Source: Geovibrio ferrireducens (GTDB taxonomy: Bacteria; Chrysiogenota; Deferribacteres; Deferribacterales; Geovibrionaceae). Taken from it: a DNA stretch of 64,000 bases. Under the pieces are notes generated by a model. It saw only the letters and a program-made list of their open reading frames with translations, was not told where the DNA came from and did not search any database. The stretch is from assembly GCF_026226615.1 (NCBI RefSeq), contig NZ_JAJAPB010000014.1, positions 1 to 64,000 of the forward strand, in the 5' to 3' direction. Every line of letters starts with the position of its first letter. The first letter of the stretch is position 1. The position numbers and the translations under genes were made by a program. Of the stretch, positions 8,384-16,804 are shown one piece after another.

Positions 8384-8839
8384 TTGAAACTTCATACACT
8401 TATACGTAAACAGACGCTCACTGTTGGCATAAACAGGGCATGGGAGTTTTTCGGTGATCCGGCAAAGCTTGCGGAGATTACGCCGCCGTGGCTGGGCTTT
8501 AAGGTCAGAACAGAGCTCCCGCCGGAAACATACGCCGGAATGGTTGTCCGCTACACAATTACCCCCTTCGGCGGGATTCCCGTTCAGTGGATTACCGAAA
8601 TAACCCACGCGGAAAAACCGTTCTTCTTTGTGGACGAGCAAAGATTCGGGCCATATAAATTCTGGCATCACCAGCACATTTTCCGTGAAACAGATAGCGG
8701 AACAGAAATGACCGACATGGTGGACTACATCCTCCCCTTCGGTTTTCTGGGTGAGCTGGCGCACATGCTTTATGTGAAGCGGAAACTGGATGAAATCTTT
8801 ACATACAGGAAAGAAACACTGGATAAAATTTTTTCCTGA
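8384..8839 (+). CDS. SRPBCC family protein
   Basis: A START/Bet v 1-like ligand-binding protein of about 151 residues. The opening LHTLIRKQTL, then AWEFFGDPAKLAEITPPWLGF, is typical of the group often mislabelled cell division inhibitor. I place the start at TTG 8384, preceded by AAGGGTGA, because family members start just before this block. The in-frame ATG at 8342 adds 14 residues and is the alternative. It faces away from the sixA operon and precedes the pyrophosphatase by 63 bp. The bound ligand is unknown. Confidence 0.78.
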   Translation: MKLHTLIRKQTLTVGINRAWEFFGDPAKLAEITPPWLGFKVRTELPPETYAGMVVRYTITPFGGIPVQWITEITHAEKPFFFVDEQRFGPYKFWHHQHIFRETDSGTEMTDMVDYILPFGFLGELAHMLYVKRKLDEIFTYRKETLDKIFS

Positions 8840-8902
8840 TGTCTGCTTGCATTAACAGGTATTCCCTGTTATCGTTCAGATTATTTTACAGAGGTAGCAC
8901 GA

Positions 8903-10543
8903 ATGCCCGAAATATACGTTGTGGGACACAAAAACCCTGATACTGATTCCATAGCCTCCGCATACGGATATGCAAAGCTCAAAAATAAGCTGGATAAAGA
9001 AAATATCTACACCGCCGCCCGATGCGGAAACCTTAACAAACAGACAAGATTCATTTTTGATAAATTCGGAATAACACCCCCTGTCTTCATAAAAGATGTT
9101 TACCCTAAGGTCAGTGACGTAATGACCAGGCAGGTAATAGCCCTCAATGAAAATGAACCGCTTTTCGGCGTAATCAGAAACATAGACGAGCTTAAAATAC
9201 GCATCACTCCCGTTGTTGAAGGCGGGAATATATTTAAAGGGATAGTAAGCATATTCGAGCTTTCGGACTTCCTCGCCACTAAAGACGTAACTGCAAAGCC
9301 TGTTTTCCATTTCAGGGCGGAAAACTTTGAAAAGGTCATAGGCGGCTATAACTTTATAAGAGGCAGGAACGAGGAGTTCAAGGCCTCGGTCATCATCGGC
9401 GCCATGCCCTATGAGCGCTTTAAGGAGCGCATGGAGAAGAAGGAATCCAGCGACATGGTGCTCATCGTCGGCAAAAGACGCGACATCATAGAATATGCCG
9501 TCAAAAAACAGCTTCCCGCCATAATCCTCACAGGAATAAGGGACGAGAGCGATGTGGATCTTGATTTTTCAAACTACGAAGGCTGGGTTTTTATCTCCGA
9601 ACTGGACACAGCCGAGACTGTGCGCCGCCTCCAGCTGAGCATACCCACCAAGGCAGTAATGAAGACCGACATACCTTCCGTGGACGAAGGGGACTACCTT
9701 GAGGAAGTGAAGGACAAGCTCCTCCAGATTGACCATAAAGGGCTTCCTGTGCTCAGGGACAACAGGCTCATAGGCATTATCACCCGCTCCGATCTTATCA
9801 AAAAAACCCAGAAGGGGCTTATACTCATGGATCACAATGAGCTTTCCCAAGCTGTGGACGGTGCGGAAACAGCTCAGATTCACGAGATTGTCGATCACCA
9901 CAGGCTGGGAACCATCAAAACGAAAACACCCATACACTTCTTCGCAAAACCTGTGGGCAGCACATGCACCCTTGTTTATCAGCAGTATATCATCAACGGA
10001 GTTGAAATAGACAGGGAGACAGCCTCCATCCTGCTTTCCGGCATACTGTCCGATACCGTCATCCTTAAATCCCCCACAACCACCGAGGAGGACAAAAGAG
10101 CGGTGAATGCGCTGGCCGAACTCGCCGGAATAAATTACGAGGAATACGGAGTGGAGATATTCTCCGCCACGGACAGCCTTAAAACCAGAGACCCGCAAAG
10201 CATCATCAACACGGATTTCAAAATATACGAGGAATACGGCATCAAAGTGGGCATAAGCCAGGTCGAGGTGGTTACCCTTCAGGAGATGGATGAAGTCAAG
10301 AATAATCTGATTCAGGCAATAAGCAGAAATACAAATGAAAAAGGGCTGGACTGGGGCATGCTCCTTGTCACAGACATTATTATGGAAAGAAGCATACTCC
10401 TCACCACCGGATTTGAGGCGGCGGAGAAAATACTCGCCTACAACAAGACGGAGGACTGCTGCTTTGACCTGCCGGGTGTGCTTTCCAGAAAAAAACAGCT
10501 TCTGCCTGAGATACTGCGCGTACTCGAAGAACTCAACGGATAA
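8903..10543 (+). CDS. ppaC: Family II manganese-dependent inorganic pyrophosphatase with CBS-DRTGG insert
   Basis: 546 residues, longer than the ~310 of plain PpaC because a regulatory insert splits the catalytic DHH domain. The N-terminal metal motif is VVGHKNPDTDSIASA (residues 6-20). A CBS motif follows (VMTRQVIALNENEPL), then a DRTGG-like domain and a second CBS motif (TKAVMKTDIPSVDEGDYLEE). The DHH motif EIVDHHRLG lies near residue 330 and a DHHA2 domain ends the protein. Such enzymes hydrolyse pyrophosphate and are inhibited by AMP and activated by ATP or diadenosine polyphosphates at the CBS pair. It is divergent from the polyphosphate cluster and may share the phosphate-economy theme. 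Confidence 0.93.
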   Translation: MPEIYVVGHKNPDTDSIASAYGYAKLKNKLDKENIYTAARCGNLNKQTRFIFDKFGITPPVFIKDVYPKVSDVMTRQVIALNENEPLFGVIRNIDELKIRITPVVEGGNIFKGIVSIFELSDFLATKDVTAKPVFHFRAENFEKVIGGYNFIRGRNEEFKASVIIGAMPYERFKERMEKKESSDMVLIVGKRRDIIEYAVKKQLPAIILTGIRDESDVDLDFSNYEGWVFISELDTAETVRRLQLSIPTKAVMKTDIPSVDEGDYLEEVKDKLLQIDHKGLPVLRDNRLIGIITRSDLIKKTQKGLILMDHNELSQAVDGAETAQIHEIVDHHRLGTIKTKTPIHFFAKPVGSTCTLVYQQYIINGVEIDRETASILLSGILSDTVILKSPTTTEEDKRAVNALAELAGINYEEYGVEIFSATDSLKTRDPQSIINTDFKIYEEYGIKVGISQVEVVTLQEMDEVKNNLIQAISRNTNEKGLDWGMLLVTDIIMERSILLTTGFEAAEKILAYNKTEDCCFDLPGVLSRKKQLLPEILRVLEELNG

Positions 10544-10569
10544 ATATAAGCTTTCGGGGGAGCCGACAG

Positions 10570-11703
10570 ATGAACTACATTCTTGCATTAACCGGATTTT
10601 CTCAATCTGTTTCCATAAGCGCCACTCAGATTCTCCTTGGGATCATGATTATATGGACAACATGGATAATTTACAAAGAAGGTGATTTTTCCCTCTTCAA
10701 ATCAAGGATGTTTATTTTCTTCTGCATACTCTACGGAAGCATACTGCTGACATTTTTATTCACGGAAAACCAGTTTGAGCACACAAAATCCCTGAGAAAC
10801 TTCTGGGGCATGGCATTTCTTTTTACCGCAATGTTCCTTGTTACCGATACTGAGAAACTGAGAACAGTTATACTCTCTGTAATCGCCGGCGGGTGCTTCG
10901 CAGGCGTTTATGCCATTTACGAGTATTTTTTCATGGACGCTGGCAGGGTAAACGGCTTTATGACACATGCTCTTACTTTCGGGAACAGTATTGTAATCAT
11001 CCTCATTCTCTGTCTGTTCACGGTTATTGATAATAAATTCAAATCACGCTACGACAGGCTGCTCTGCTGCACTGCACTTCCTGTCATGTTTTCTGCGCTG
11101 CTTTTGTCCGGTTCAAGAGGCCCCCTGCTCTCTCTTCCTTTAGCCGTAGCGGTTATGCTTGTCGCCAGATACAAAGCCAAAGGACTGGTATACAGCCTCA
11201 TTCTCTGTACCCTGTTCACAGCGGCAGCCTTTACTGTCCCTTCGCTGTCTGAACGCTTCGGAAAAATATTTTCAGCGGAGTACAGAGTTTCAAACAGTTC
11301 AATAGGCACACGGGTAGTTTTATGGGAAACATCTGTTAAAATCATCAGAGATAACCCTGTATTCGGAGTAGGTTATAACAACTTCCAGAAAAATGTCCGC
11401 AAATATACAGATAAGCCTCTGGCATCAATGGCCCATGCGCATAACTCATACCTGCATCATGCGGCAATATACGGACTGACAGGACTTACGGCTCTTCTGC
11501 TGTTTCTCGGCGCAATAGGGCAGGAACTGGCCAAAGCGGTTAAACGGAAAATACCTTTTTCATTCGGAGTTCTGGCTGCTTTTCTCGTATTTCTTCTCTG
11601 CGGGCTGACTGAGAACAATCTGGGCGATTCCGAGGTGGCGATGCTCATGTGGCTTCTGGCAGGAAGCGTTATGGGGATAACTTTTAACGGAGATTCTGCT
11701 TAA
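10570..11703 (+). CDS. O-antigen ligase / polymerase family membrane protein
   Basis: 377 residues with about ten hydrophobic segments. The large periplasmic loop carries GTRVVLWETSVKIIRDNPVFG (split here as GTRVVLWETS and DNPVFGVGYNNF), then AHNSYLHHAAIYGLTG, which is the Wzy_C/WaaL signature. Such enzymes join O-antigen or other undecaprenyl-linked glycans to lipid A-core or to proteins. GGGGGAG precedes the ATG. No other glycan genes adjoin, so the acceptor cannot be told. Its 3' end overlaps the convergent NagZ-like gene by 20 bp. Confidence 0.85.
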   Translation: MNYILALTGFSQSVSISATQILLGIMIIWTTWIIYKEGDFSLFKSRMFIFFCILYGSILLTFLFTENQFEHTKSLRNFWGMAFLFTAMFLVTDTEKLRTVILSVIAGGCFAGVYAIYEYFFMDAGRVNGFMTHALTFGNSIVIILILCLFTVIDNKFKSRYDRLLCCTALPVMFSALLLSGSRGPLLSLPLAVAVMLVARYKAKGLVYSLILCTLFTAAAFTVPSLSERFGKIFSAEYRVSNSSIGTRVVLWETSVKIIRDNPVFGVGYNNFQKNVRKYTDKPLASMAHAHNSYLHHAAIYGLTGLTALLLFLGAIGQELAKAVKRKIPFSFGVLAAFLVFLLCGLTENNLGDSEVAMLMWLLAGSVMGITFNGDSA

Positions 11704-12757
11704 GCTTCATAATCCTTACGTATGAGCGCTCAATCATTTCCATGCTGATCTGCCCCGTTTCAACAGCATTTTTTATGATCTCTGCTGCTTTTTCGGGAAA
11801 CTCAGGATCATTGAAAAAGAAATTGGAATAAACAAGCACATCCGCCCCCGCCTGCACAGCCCGGACAACAGCCTCCTCCAAAGAAAAGTTATCCCTCACC
11901 GCACCCATCTGGAGGTCGTCCGTGAATATCACACCGTCATAGCCCATATCCCTGCGGAGAATATCAAGGTGCTTCTTTGACATTGTAGCGGGGTAAACAG
12001 GGTCTATTCCGGAGTTAAAAACATGGGCTGTCATAACAGATACGGCAAGCCCCTTCTCTATGAGAAGCCGGAAGGGCTCAAGCTCTTTTTCTGTCCATGT
12101 TCCGGTAACATCAGTAAACCCCAGATGAGAATCGTTCAGTGCGCTGCCGTGACCGGGAAAATGTTTCAGAGAAGTCACAATACCCGCCCTGCTGTGCGCC
12201 TTCACAAACTCTCCGGCGTATGCCGCCACAGTTTCAGCATCAGCGGAGAAGCTTCTGCCCAGCCTGCCTATAACCGGTGAGTCCTGATTTACATTGAGAT
12301 CTGCTGACGGAGCGAAATTCACATTAAAGCCAGCCGCACTCAAATCGGCAGCCATTTCGGAGTACTGCCTGAAAGCCTGCTCAGGAGTGAGTTTCCCCGC
12401 TGTGTCCCGGTGGGATTTATAGCTTCTGAACCCTTTTTCCGCCACCAGACGCTGGACTTTTCCCCCTTCCTGATCCACTGCTGTGAAGAGGACAGGAGAG
12501 CCCTTTCCGGCGGCAGCTTTTAAATTGTTGTTAAATTCTCTTATCTGACGAGGGTTTTCAATATTGTATTTATAAAGCACTACGCCGCCGACTTTCCCCT
12601 TAGCTATCTGGTCTTTAACAAGAGCTATCCCTTCTTCGGATGTATCTTTGACACCTACCATGATCATCTGTCCCGTCATCACGGAAAGATCCGCGGCAAG
12701 GCAAAAACCGGAAAGAAAAAAAACTGACACGCATACAAAAAAAGCCTTAATCATCAT
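11684..12757 (-). CDS. nagZ: Glycoside hydrolase family 3, NagZ-like, with signal peptide
   Basis: About 357 residues. The KHFPGHG motif followed by NDSHLG contains the Asp/His dyad of NagZ-type beta-N-acetylglucosaminidases, and TDDLQMGAV near residue 290 carries the nucleophile. These remove GlcNAc from muropeptides or other substrates. Unlike cytosolic NagZ, this one begins MMIKAFFVCVSVFFLSGFCLAAD, a Sec signal peptide (here split: hydrophobic core residues 3-20), so it acts outside the cytoplasm. I chose ATG 12757, just before the signal sequence; ATG 12793 would add 12 residues. It converges with the ligase gene. Confidence 0.88.
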   Translation of the reverse strand: MMIKAFFVCVSVFFLSGFCLAADLSVMTGQMIMVGVKDTSEEGIALVKDQIAKGKVGGVVLYKYNIENPRQIREFNNNLKAAAGKGSPVLFTAVDQEGGKVQRLVAEKGFRSYKSHRDTAGKLTPEQAFRQYSEMAADLSAAGFNVNFAPSADLNVNQDSPVIGRLGRSFSADAETVAAYAGEFVKAHSRAGIVTSLKHFPGHGSALNDSHLGFTDVTGTWTEKELEPFRLLIEKGLAVSVMTAHVFNSGIDPVYPATMSKKHLDILRRDMGYDGVIFTDDLQMGAVRDNFSLEEAVVRAVQAGADVLVYSNFFFNDPEFPEKAAEIIKNAVETGQISMEMIERSYVRIMKLKQNLR

Positions 12758-12900
12758 AGCCCGAATAATACTACCGACAGATAAAAACAGCAACAGAACT
12801 GTTTTACGCGTTGGTAAAATGACCTTTTATTTTAAGCTGTCTTTAAATATTATCATGCTTATGGTAATATAATTTAATTCAACCAACAAAGGGGTTTAAC

Positions 12901-13746
12901 ATGAAAAAACTGGCAGTACTTCTCAGTATCCTGCTGCTCACGCTCGTCTTTGCGGGGTGCGGCGGAACAAACCTTTTCGAAGGCGCAGCGGACGACAGCA
13001 GCAGCGCGGCAAAAGAGTTTGACGCTATACGCGCTCTGGACAAAGGAGATTATGACAGCGTAATCAGCTACTACGCCTCCAAATCAAATCTCAACCCGAA
13101 ACAGCAGGTCTATCTGGCTTCGGCTTATCTCGGCAAGGTCAATGTGGACTTCATCAACCTGATCGAAGTGGCAGATTCCGATCTTGACACCTTCGACATC
13201 ATCGCATCTATCTTCGGCGGCGGTGAAATTGCGGCAGATCCGTCCTCTTCCTCATCGGTCAGAGCAAAAGCGGCGCTCACAATCTCAGACTACCTTAACG
13301 CAATTGAGCTCGCTCTCGGTGTGCTTGATGAAAATTCAACTGACAAAAACGTCAGAACTCTCAAAGGTGTCCTGGGCGCACTGGACACAGTACTGATTAT
13401 CGCCAAAACCGTAATGGATGTAAGCGGTGTTGATTACCTTGTTCTCTCTCAGGAAGGGATAAGGGATGCTCTCAACGGCGTTATGGTTGATGAAAACGAT
13501 GTCGTAAACAACGCCAGCGATGCAAATGACCTTGATGAAGCCAACGCGCGCATCAACAGAAACCTCACTGCGATAGCAGGCGCTATTGATGTTTTCAGCA
13601 GCATCAAAGGCGGCGACTCCAGCGACATCAAGGAAGATTTTCAGGATTTCCTCGATGATCTGGACTATGACAGCAACGATATTTACGATGCGGGTGATAT
13701 TGCAGATTACATCAACCACGTGATAGTAGGGGGGCATGTAGGATGA
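12901..13746 (+). CDS. Lipoprotein of unknown function
   Basis: 281 residues with a lipoprotein signal: a lysine-containing start, a hydrophobic stretch and the lipobox VFAGC, so Cys20 is probably acylated. The mature protein is acidic, rich in Asp, Ala and Ser, and appears all-helical with TPR-like spacing (SNLNPKQQVYLASAYLGKV). Nothing lets me name it. AAAGGGG precedes the ATG. Its stop overlaps the start of the following outer-membrane protein in an ATGA junction, so the two are co-translated and probably work together, for example as a lipoprotein that helps assemble or gate the barrel. Confidence 0.8.
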   Translation: MKKLAVLLSILLLTLVFAGCGGTNLFEGAADDSSSAAKEFDAIRALDKGDYDSVISYYASKSNLNPKQQVYLASAYLGKVNVDFINLIEVADSDLDTFDIIASIFGGGEIAADPSSSSSVRAKAALTISDYLNAIELALGVLDENSTDKNVRTLKGVLGALDTVLIIAKTVMDVSGVDYLVLSQEGIRDALNGVMVDENDVVNNASDANDLDEANARINRNLTAIAGAIDVFSSIKGGDSSDIKEDFQDFLDDLDYDSNDIYDAGDIADYINHVIVGGHVG

Positions 13747-14807
13747 AAAAATTAATAATTCTTATAACGATACTTATACTCCCCTCGGTGCTGTTCGCGG
13801 CCTCACTGGAGTATCCGTCCATAGTGCGCTCCACAAAAGCGCTCGGAATGGGTGATGCATACTACGCAATGGGTGAGGATCAGTACGCTCTTTTCTACAA
13901 CCCCGCAGGACTGGCGAGGATTGACAAATCCAGATGGAGCATACTGAACCTTCAGATAGGCGCCAATGACAACCTCATGGACAATAAAAACGCCTACAGC
14001 GATACAGACTGGGACGATGAGTCCGAAGTCGCAGACTTTCTCCGTGACATAATCGGAAAACATCAGAACTTCAACGGTACTTTTTTCCCCGCCTATTACA
14101 AAAAGAACTTTTCTTTGGGCGTATTCGCCAGTGCGCAGGTGACAGGCATAGCCAGAAACAAAGTGTTCCCTGAACTGGATGCGGACGCTGTTATTGACTA
14201 CGGAATTATAGGCGGTATATCCCGCTCATTCATGAGCGACAAGCTCGATGTTGGCGTTAGTGTGATCCTCATGAACAGACGCAGCCTCAGCGAAACCTAT
14301 TCTGTAGCAGATATAGCAAGCGATGAGTTTGACGAAATAATTGAAGACGACCTCGAAGAAGGGACAGGGCTCCTTGCAAATGTGGGCGTTATTTACAACA
14401 TTACTCCCAAAAACACCTCAAACCTCAGAGTGGGCGCCGCTGTCAACAACATAGGAACCACCAGCATGGGCGATGCGAAAGACCTTGAGACAACTTTTAA
14501 CCTCTCAGTGGCTTACTCTCCCAAGTTCGGCCCCTTCTCAACAGACTTTGTTGCGGATTTCAGGGATGTGTTCCAGGCAAATGATCAGGACAGCGATATA
14601 GCCAAAAGAGTGAACCTCGGCGCACAGGCAAAATGGAAAGCTCTCGCACTGAGAACAGGTCTGCATCAGGGTTATTTCACAGCAGGCTTCGGTGTGGATC
14701 TGCGTTATGTAACGCTTGATTACGCTTACTATCAGGAAGAACTCGGCGCATACGCCGGACAGCTTGAGGACGAAAGACACGTTCTTACTCTCAGCTTAGG
14801 TTTCTGA
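13743..14807 (+). CDS. Outer-membrane beta-barrel, PorV/TraF (UPF0164)-like
   Basis: 354 residues with a signal peptide (LIILITILILPSVLFAA). The mature start SLEYPSIVRSTKALGMGDAY followed by ALFYNPAGLARI (broken here for length) is characteristic of FadL-like PorV/TraF-type barrels. The protein ends in aromatic-alternating strands and a C-terminal phenylalanine (LTLSLGF), the usual outer-membrane insertion signal. It is coupled to the upstream lipoprotein by a 4-bp overlap. The role is probably transport or anchoring at the outer membrane; the substrate is unknown. A strong hairpin terminator follows 30 bp later. Confidence 0.82.
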   Translation: MKKLIILITILILPSVLFAASLEYPSIVRSTKALGMGDAYYAMGEDQYALFYNPAGLARIDKSRWSILNLQIGANDNLMDNKNAYSDTDWDDESEVADFLRDIIGKHQNFNGTFFPAYYKKNFSLGVFASAQVTGIARNKVFPELDADAVIDYGIIGGISRSFMSDKLDVGVSVILMNRRSLSETYSVADIASDEFDEIIEDDLEEGTGLLANVGVIYNITPKNTSNLRVGAAVNNIGTTSMGDAKDLETTFNLSVAYSPKFGPFSTDFVADFRDVFQANDQDSDIAKRVNLGAQAKWKALALRTGLHQGYFTAGFGVDLRYVTLDYAYYQEELGAYAGQLEDERHVLTLSLGF

Positions 14808-14836
14808 GAATATAAGCATGATTTAAACACATAATG

Positions 14837-14858
14837 GGGGCGGAAATTATTCCGCCCC
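14837..14858. terminator. Hairpin terminator, copy 1
   Basis: GGGGCGGAA pairs perfectly with TTCCGCCCC around an ATTA loop, followed by TTCTTT on the plus strand. It lies between two convergent genes, so it can serve both. The identical 22 bp recur at 19935-19956. Confidence 0.85.
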
Positions 14859-14862
14859 TTCT

Positions 14863-16482
14863 TTATTCAAGTCCGTACAGTTTGAGCTTTCTGTAAAGGG
14901 TTGCCACGCCTATACCCAGTCTGTCAGCAGCCAGCTTTCTGTTGCCTTTCACATAAGCCAATGCCCGTTCAATGGCGCTTCGCTCCATATCTTCCAAGGT
15001 AAGGAAACTTGTATTCTCATCATTTTCATTATCCGAAGAGATAATCTCAGGCGGAAGATCAGAAACGCTCACAAGCCTCGATTCGCACAAAGCAGCAGCC
15101 CGCTGTACAGCGTTTTGCAGTTCCCTTACATTCCCCGGCCACTCATATTTCAGCATCACTTCCGCCGCAGCGGGAGAAAATCCGGTGACATCTGTTTTCA
15201 TTTCTGCGGATGCCTGTTTCAGAAAAAAATGTGCAAGAGGGAGTATATCCTCCGTTCTGGTTTTCAGAGAGGGTATCCTCAGCTCTATGACCCTGAGCCT
15301 GTAATACAGATCTTTCCTGAAACGGCCGCTTTTTATCTCAGCTTCCAGACACCTGTTGGTTGCAGAAATTATTCTTACATTTATCTTTCTTGCTTTGTTT
15401 TCCCCAAGTCTGCGGATCTCCTTTTCCTGAAGAACACGCAGCAGCTTAACCTGCATACCGGGAGAGGTTTCCCCTATTTCATCCAGAAAAAGTGTTCCTC
15501 CCTCCGCTTCTTCAAACAATCCCTTGTGGTCTCTGTCTGCTCCGGTAAAAGCACCTTTCACATGGCCGAAAAGTTCACTTTCCAGAAGAGAGTCGGTAAA
15601 TGCACCGCAGTTCACCGCTATAAACGGGCAGGAGGAACATGAAGAATTATTGTGAATATACCGGGCAAGAACCTCTTTACCTGCGCCGCTGTCCCCTGCG
15701 ATAAGCACCGGGCTGCACACTTTGGCTGTCCGCTCAGCGAGGTTCACAATATCCTGCATCATTTTGCTGCGGATAACCATCCCCTCCACAGCATGCTTTT
15801 TCATCTCAAGACTGTGAAGATGCATTTGGGTTTTTTTAAGTTTTTTTTCGGTGCTGCATATTCTGTCGGTAAGCTCTTTCATTATGTCATTTATTGAATC
15901 CATCCCATAGAACGGAAGCTGCTCATGAATTGCATCACCCCACTGATCGGCAAAGCGGCCTTCTATCTCGCAGTAATCATCCCCTTTGCCGACGCACTTG
16001 GTCTCTATGAAATAGACATCCCTGCCATGCTTGAACGATTCATAGCCGCTGGCAAATCCTGTCAGGGTCCAGCACACGGGTTCGTCAGACCTGCCGAAAT
16101 GCATAAGGTGCTGTTCTGCCTCGTATGAGTTTTTAATTATGGAGTGAATAAGAGGCCTGCCTGCCGTTCCGTCTGTCTGCTCAAGCATTGTGGTGATAAA
16201 AAGACCAAACAGAATGTGCAGATGCGCCCCGCCGGTAGAACTTCCGAGCAGCTTCGGAAATTTATTTTTCAGCATCTCAGCAGTACGCCACCCGTGGGCG
16301 TACCCGTAACGGGTGAGAACATTCTTTGCGCCGTATTTACCGAAAATCTGTATGAGCTCCTTACGCAGCAGCCCCTTGGAAATACTGTCATCAATCAGCA
16401 CACGCTGATTCATGAAATAAATTACTTTGCTCTCCGGATCAACCTTCAAAAGGTCATTGATTCTCATATTAAGAATATCCAT
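14863..16482 (-). CDS. Sigma-54-dependent activator with XylR_N and V4R sensor domains
   Basis: About 539 residues. The N-terminal part matches the XylR_N family (activator of aromatic catabolism): RYGYAHGWRTAEMLK, then the GGAHLHILFG segment. The V4R domain follows, with the Cys-containing ETKCVGKGDDYCEIEGR. The AAA+ domain has Walker A GDSGAGKEV and the sigma-54-contacting GAFTGA loop intact. A Fis-type helix-turn-helix ends the protein (GNRKLAADRLGIGVATLYRK). DmpR/XylR-type proteins bind an aromatic effector directly in this sensor. I chose ATG 16482, which has AGGG eight bases upstream; ATG 16542 is longer but lacks support. It is divergent from the reductase operon it probably controls. 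Confidence 0.92.
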   Translation of the reverse strand: MDILNMRINDLLKVDPESKVIYFMNQRVLIDDSISKGLLRKELIQIFGKYGAKNVLTRYGYAHGWRTAEMLKNKFPKLLGSSTGGAHLHILFGLFITTMLEQTDGTAGRPLIHSIIKNSYEAEQHLMHFGRSDEPVCWTLTGFASGYESFKHGRDVYFIETKCVGKGDDYCEIEGRFADQWGDAIHEQLPFYGMDSINDIMKELTDRICSTEKKLKKTQMHLHSLEMKKHAVEGMVIRSKMMQDIVNLAERTAKVCSPVLIAGDSGAGKEVLARYIHNNSSCSSCPFIAVNCGAFTDSLLESELFGHVKGAFTGADRDHKGLFEEAEGGTLFLDEIGETSPGMQVKLLRVLQEKEIRRLGENKARKINVRIISATNRCLEAEIKSGRFRKDLYYRLRVIELRIPSLKTRTEDILPLAHFFLKQASAEMKTDVTGFSPAAAEVMLKYEWPGNVRELQNAVQRAAALCESRLVSVSDLPPEIISSDNENDENTSFLTLEDMERSAIERALAYVKGNRKLAADRLGIGVATLYRKLKLYGLE

Positions 16483-16555
16483 AAAGTTTACCCTGAATAA
16501 AATAATAAAACTTAAACACTGTATCATCTTTTCTCCAGTCACCGCAACAGAAACT

Positions 16556-16590
16556 TATCATCATGATAGTCATGGCTATCATAATGATAG
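16556..16590 (+). promoter_or_regulatory. Tandem palindromic upstream activator sites
   Basis: Two palindromes lie side by side: TATCATCATGATA at 16556-16568 and CTATCATAATGATAG at 16576-16590. Their centres are 21 bp apart, two helical turns, which puts them on the same DNA face. They lie about 65-100 bp upstream of the -24 element, the usual place for enhancer sites of sigma-54 activators. I infer they bind the V4R-type regulator encoded divergently. Confidence 0.7.
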
Positions 16591-16654
16591 TTCTTCAAAC
16601 ATGCTTAAAAAATAAATATGTTTATTATAAATATATTAACCAACAAGACAAAAG

Positions 16655-16669
16655 TGGCATATCACATGC
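16655..16669 (+). promoter_or_regulatory. Sigma-54 (-24/-12) promoter
   Basis: TGGCAT-N5-ATGC matches the RpoN consensus TGGCAC-N5-TTGC at the invariant GG and GC with exact spacing. It points toward the reductase gene, with a predicted start near 16681. The divergent sigma-54 activator and the upstream palindromes support it. Confidence 0.78.
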
Positions 16670-16804
16670 TTTATAGAATACACATTAATAAGCACACTAA
16701 ACGCCTTTACTGCTGCGGCAAATATCCCTACGGAGAAATTTAACTTTTATTAAACACCGGAAAAAGAAGCTCTTTTTCCTGAACCACATAATAAGGAGAG
16801 TCAA

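Larger units (their letters stand above)
16483..16804 (+). other. Divergent control region between the activator and the reductase operon
   Basis: This 322-bp A/T-rich gap has three visible parts: two palindromes at 16556-16590, a -24/-12 promoter at 16655-16669, and a transcribed leader of about 120 nt. The leader contains a hairpin at 16759-16779, where GGAAAAAG pairs with CTTTTTCC. GGAGAG precedes the reductase start by six bases. I see no coding sequence here. Confidence 0.65.

Noticed and set aside
9569-10588. 339-codon open frame on the minus strand
   Set aside because: Antisense to the CBS/DRTGG pyrophosphatase, which is conserved over its full length. No motif in the shadow frame.
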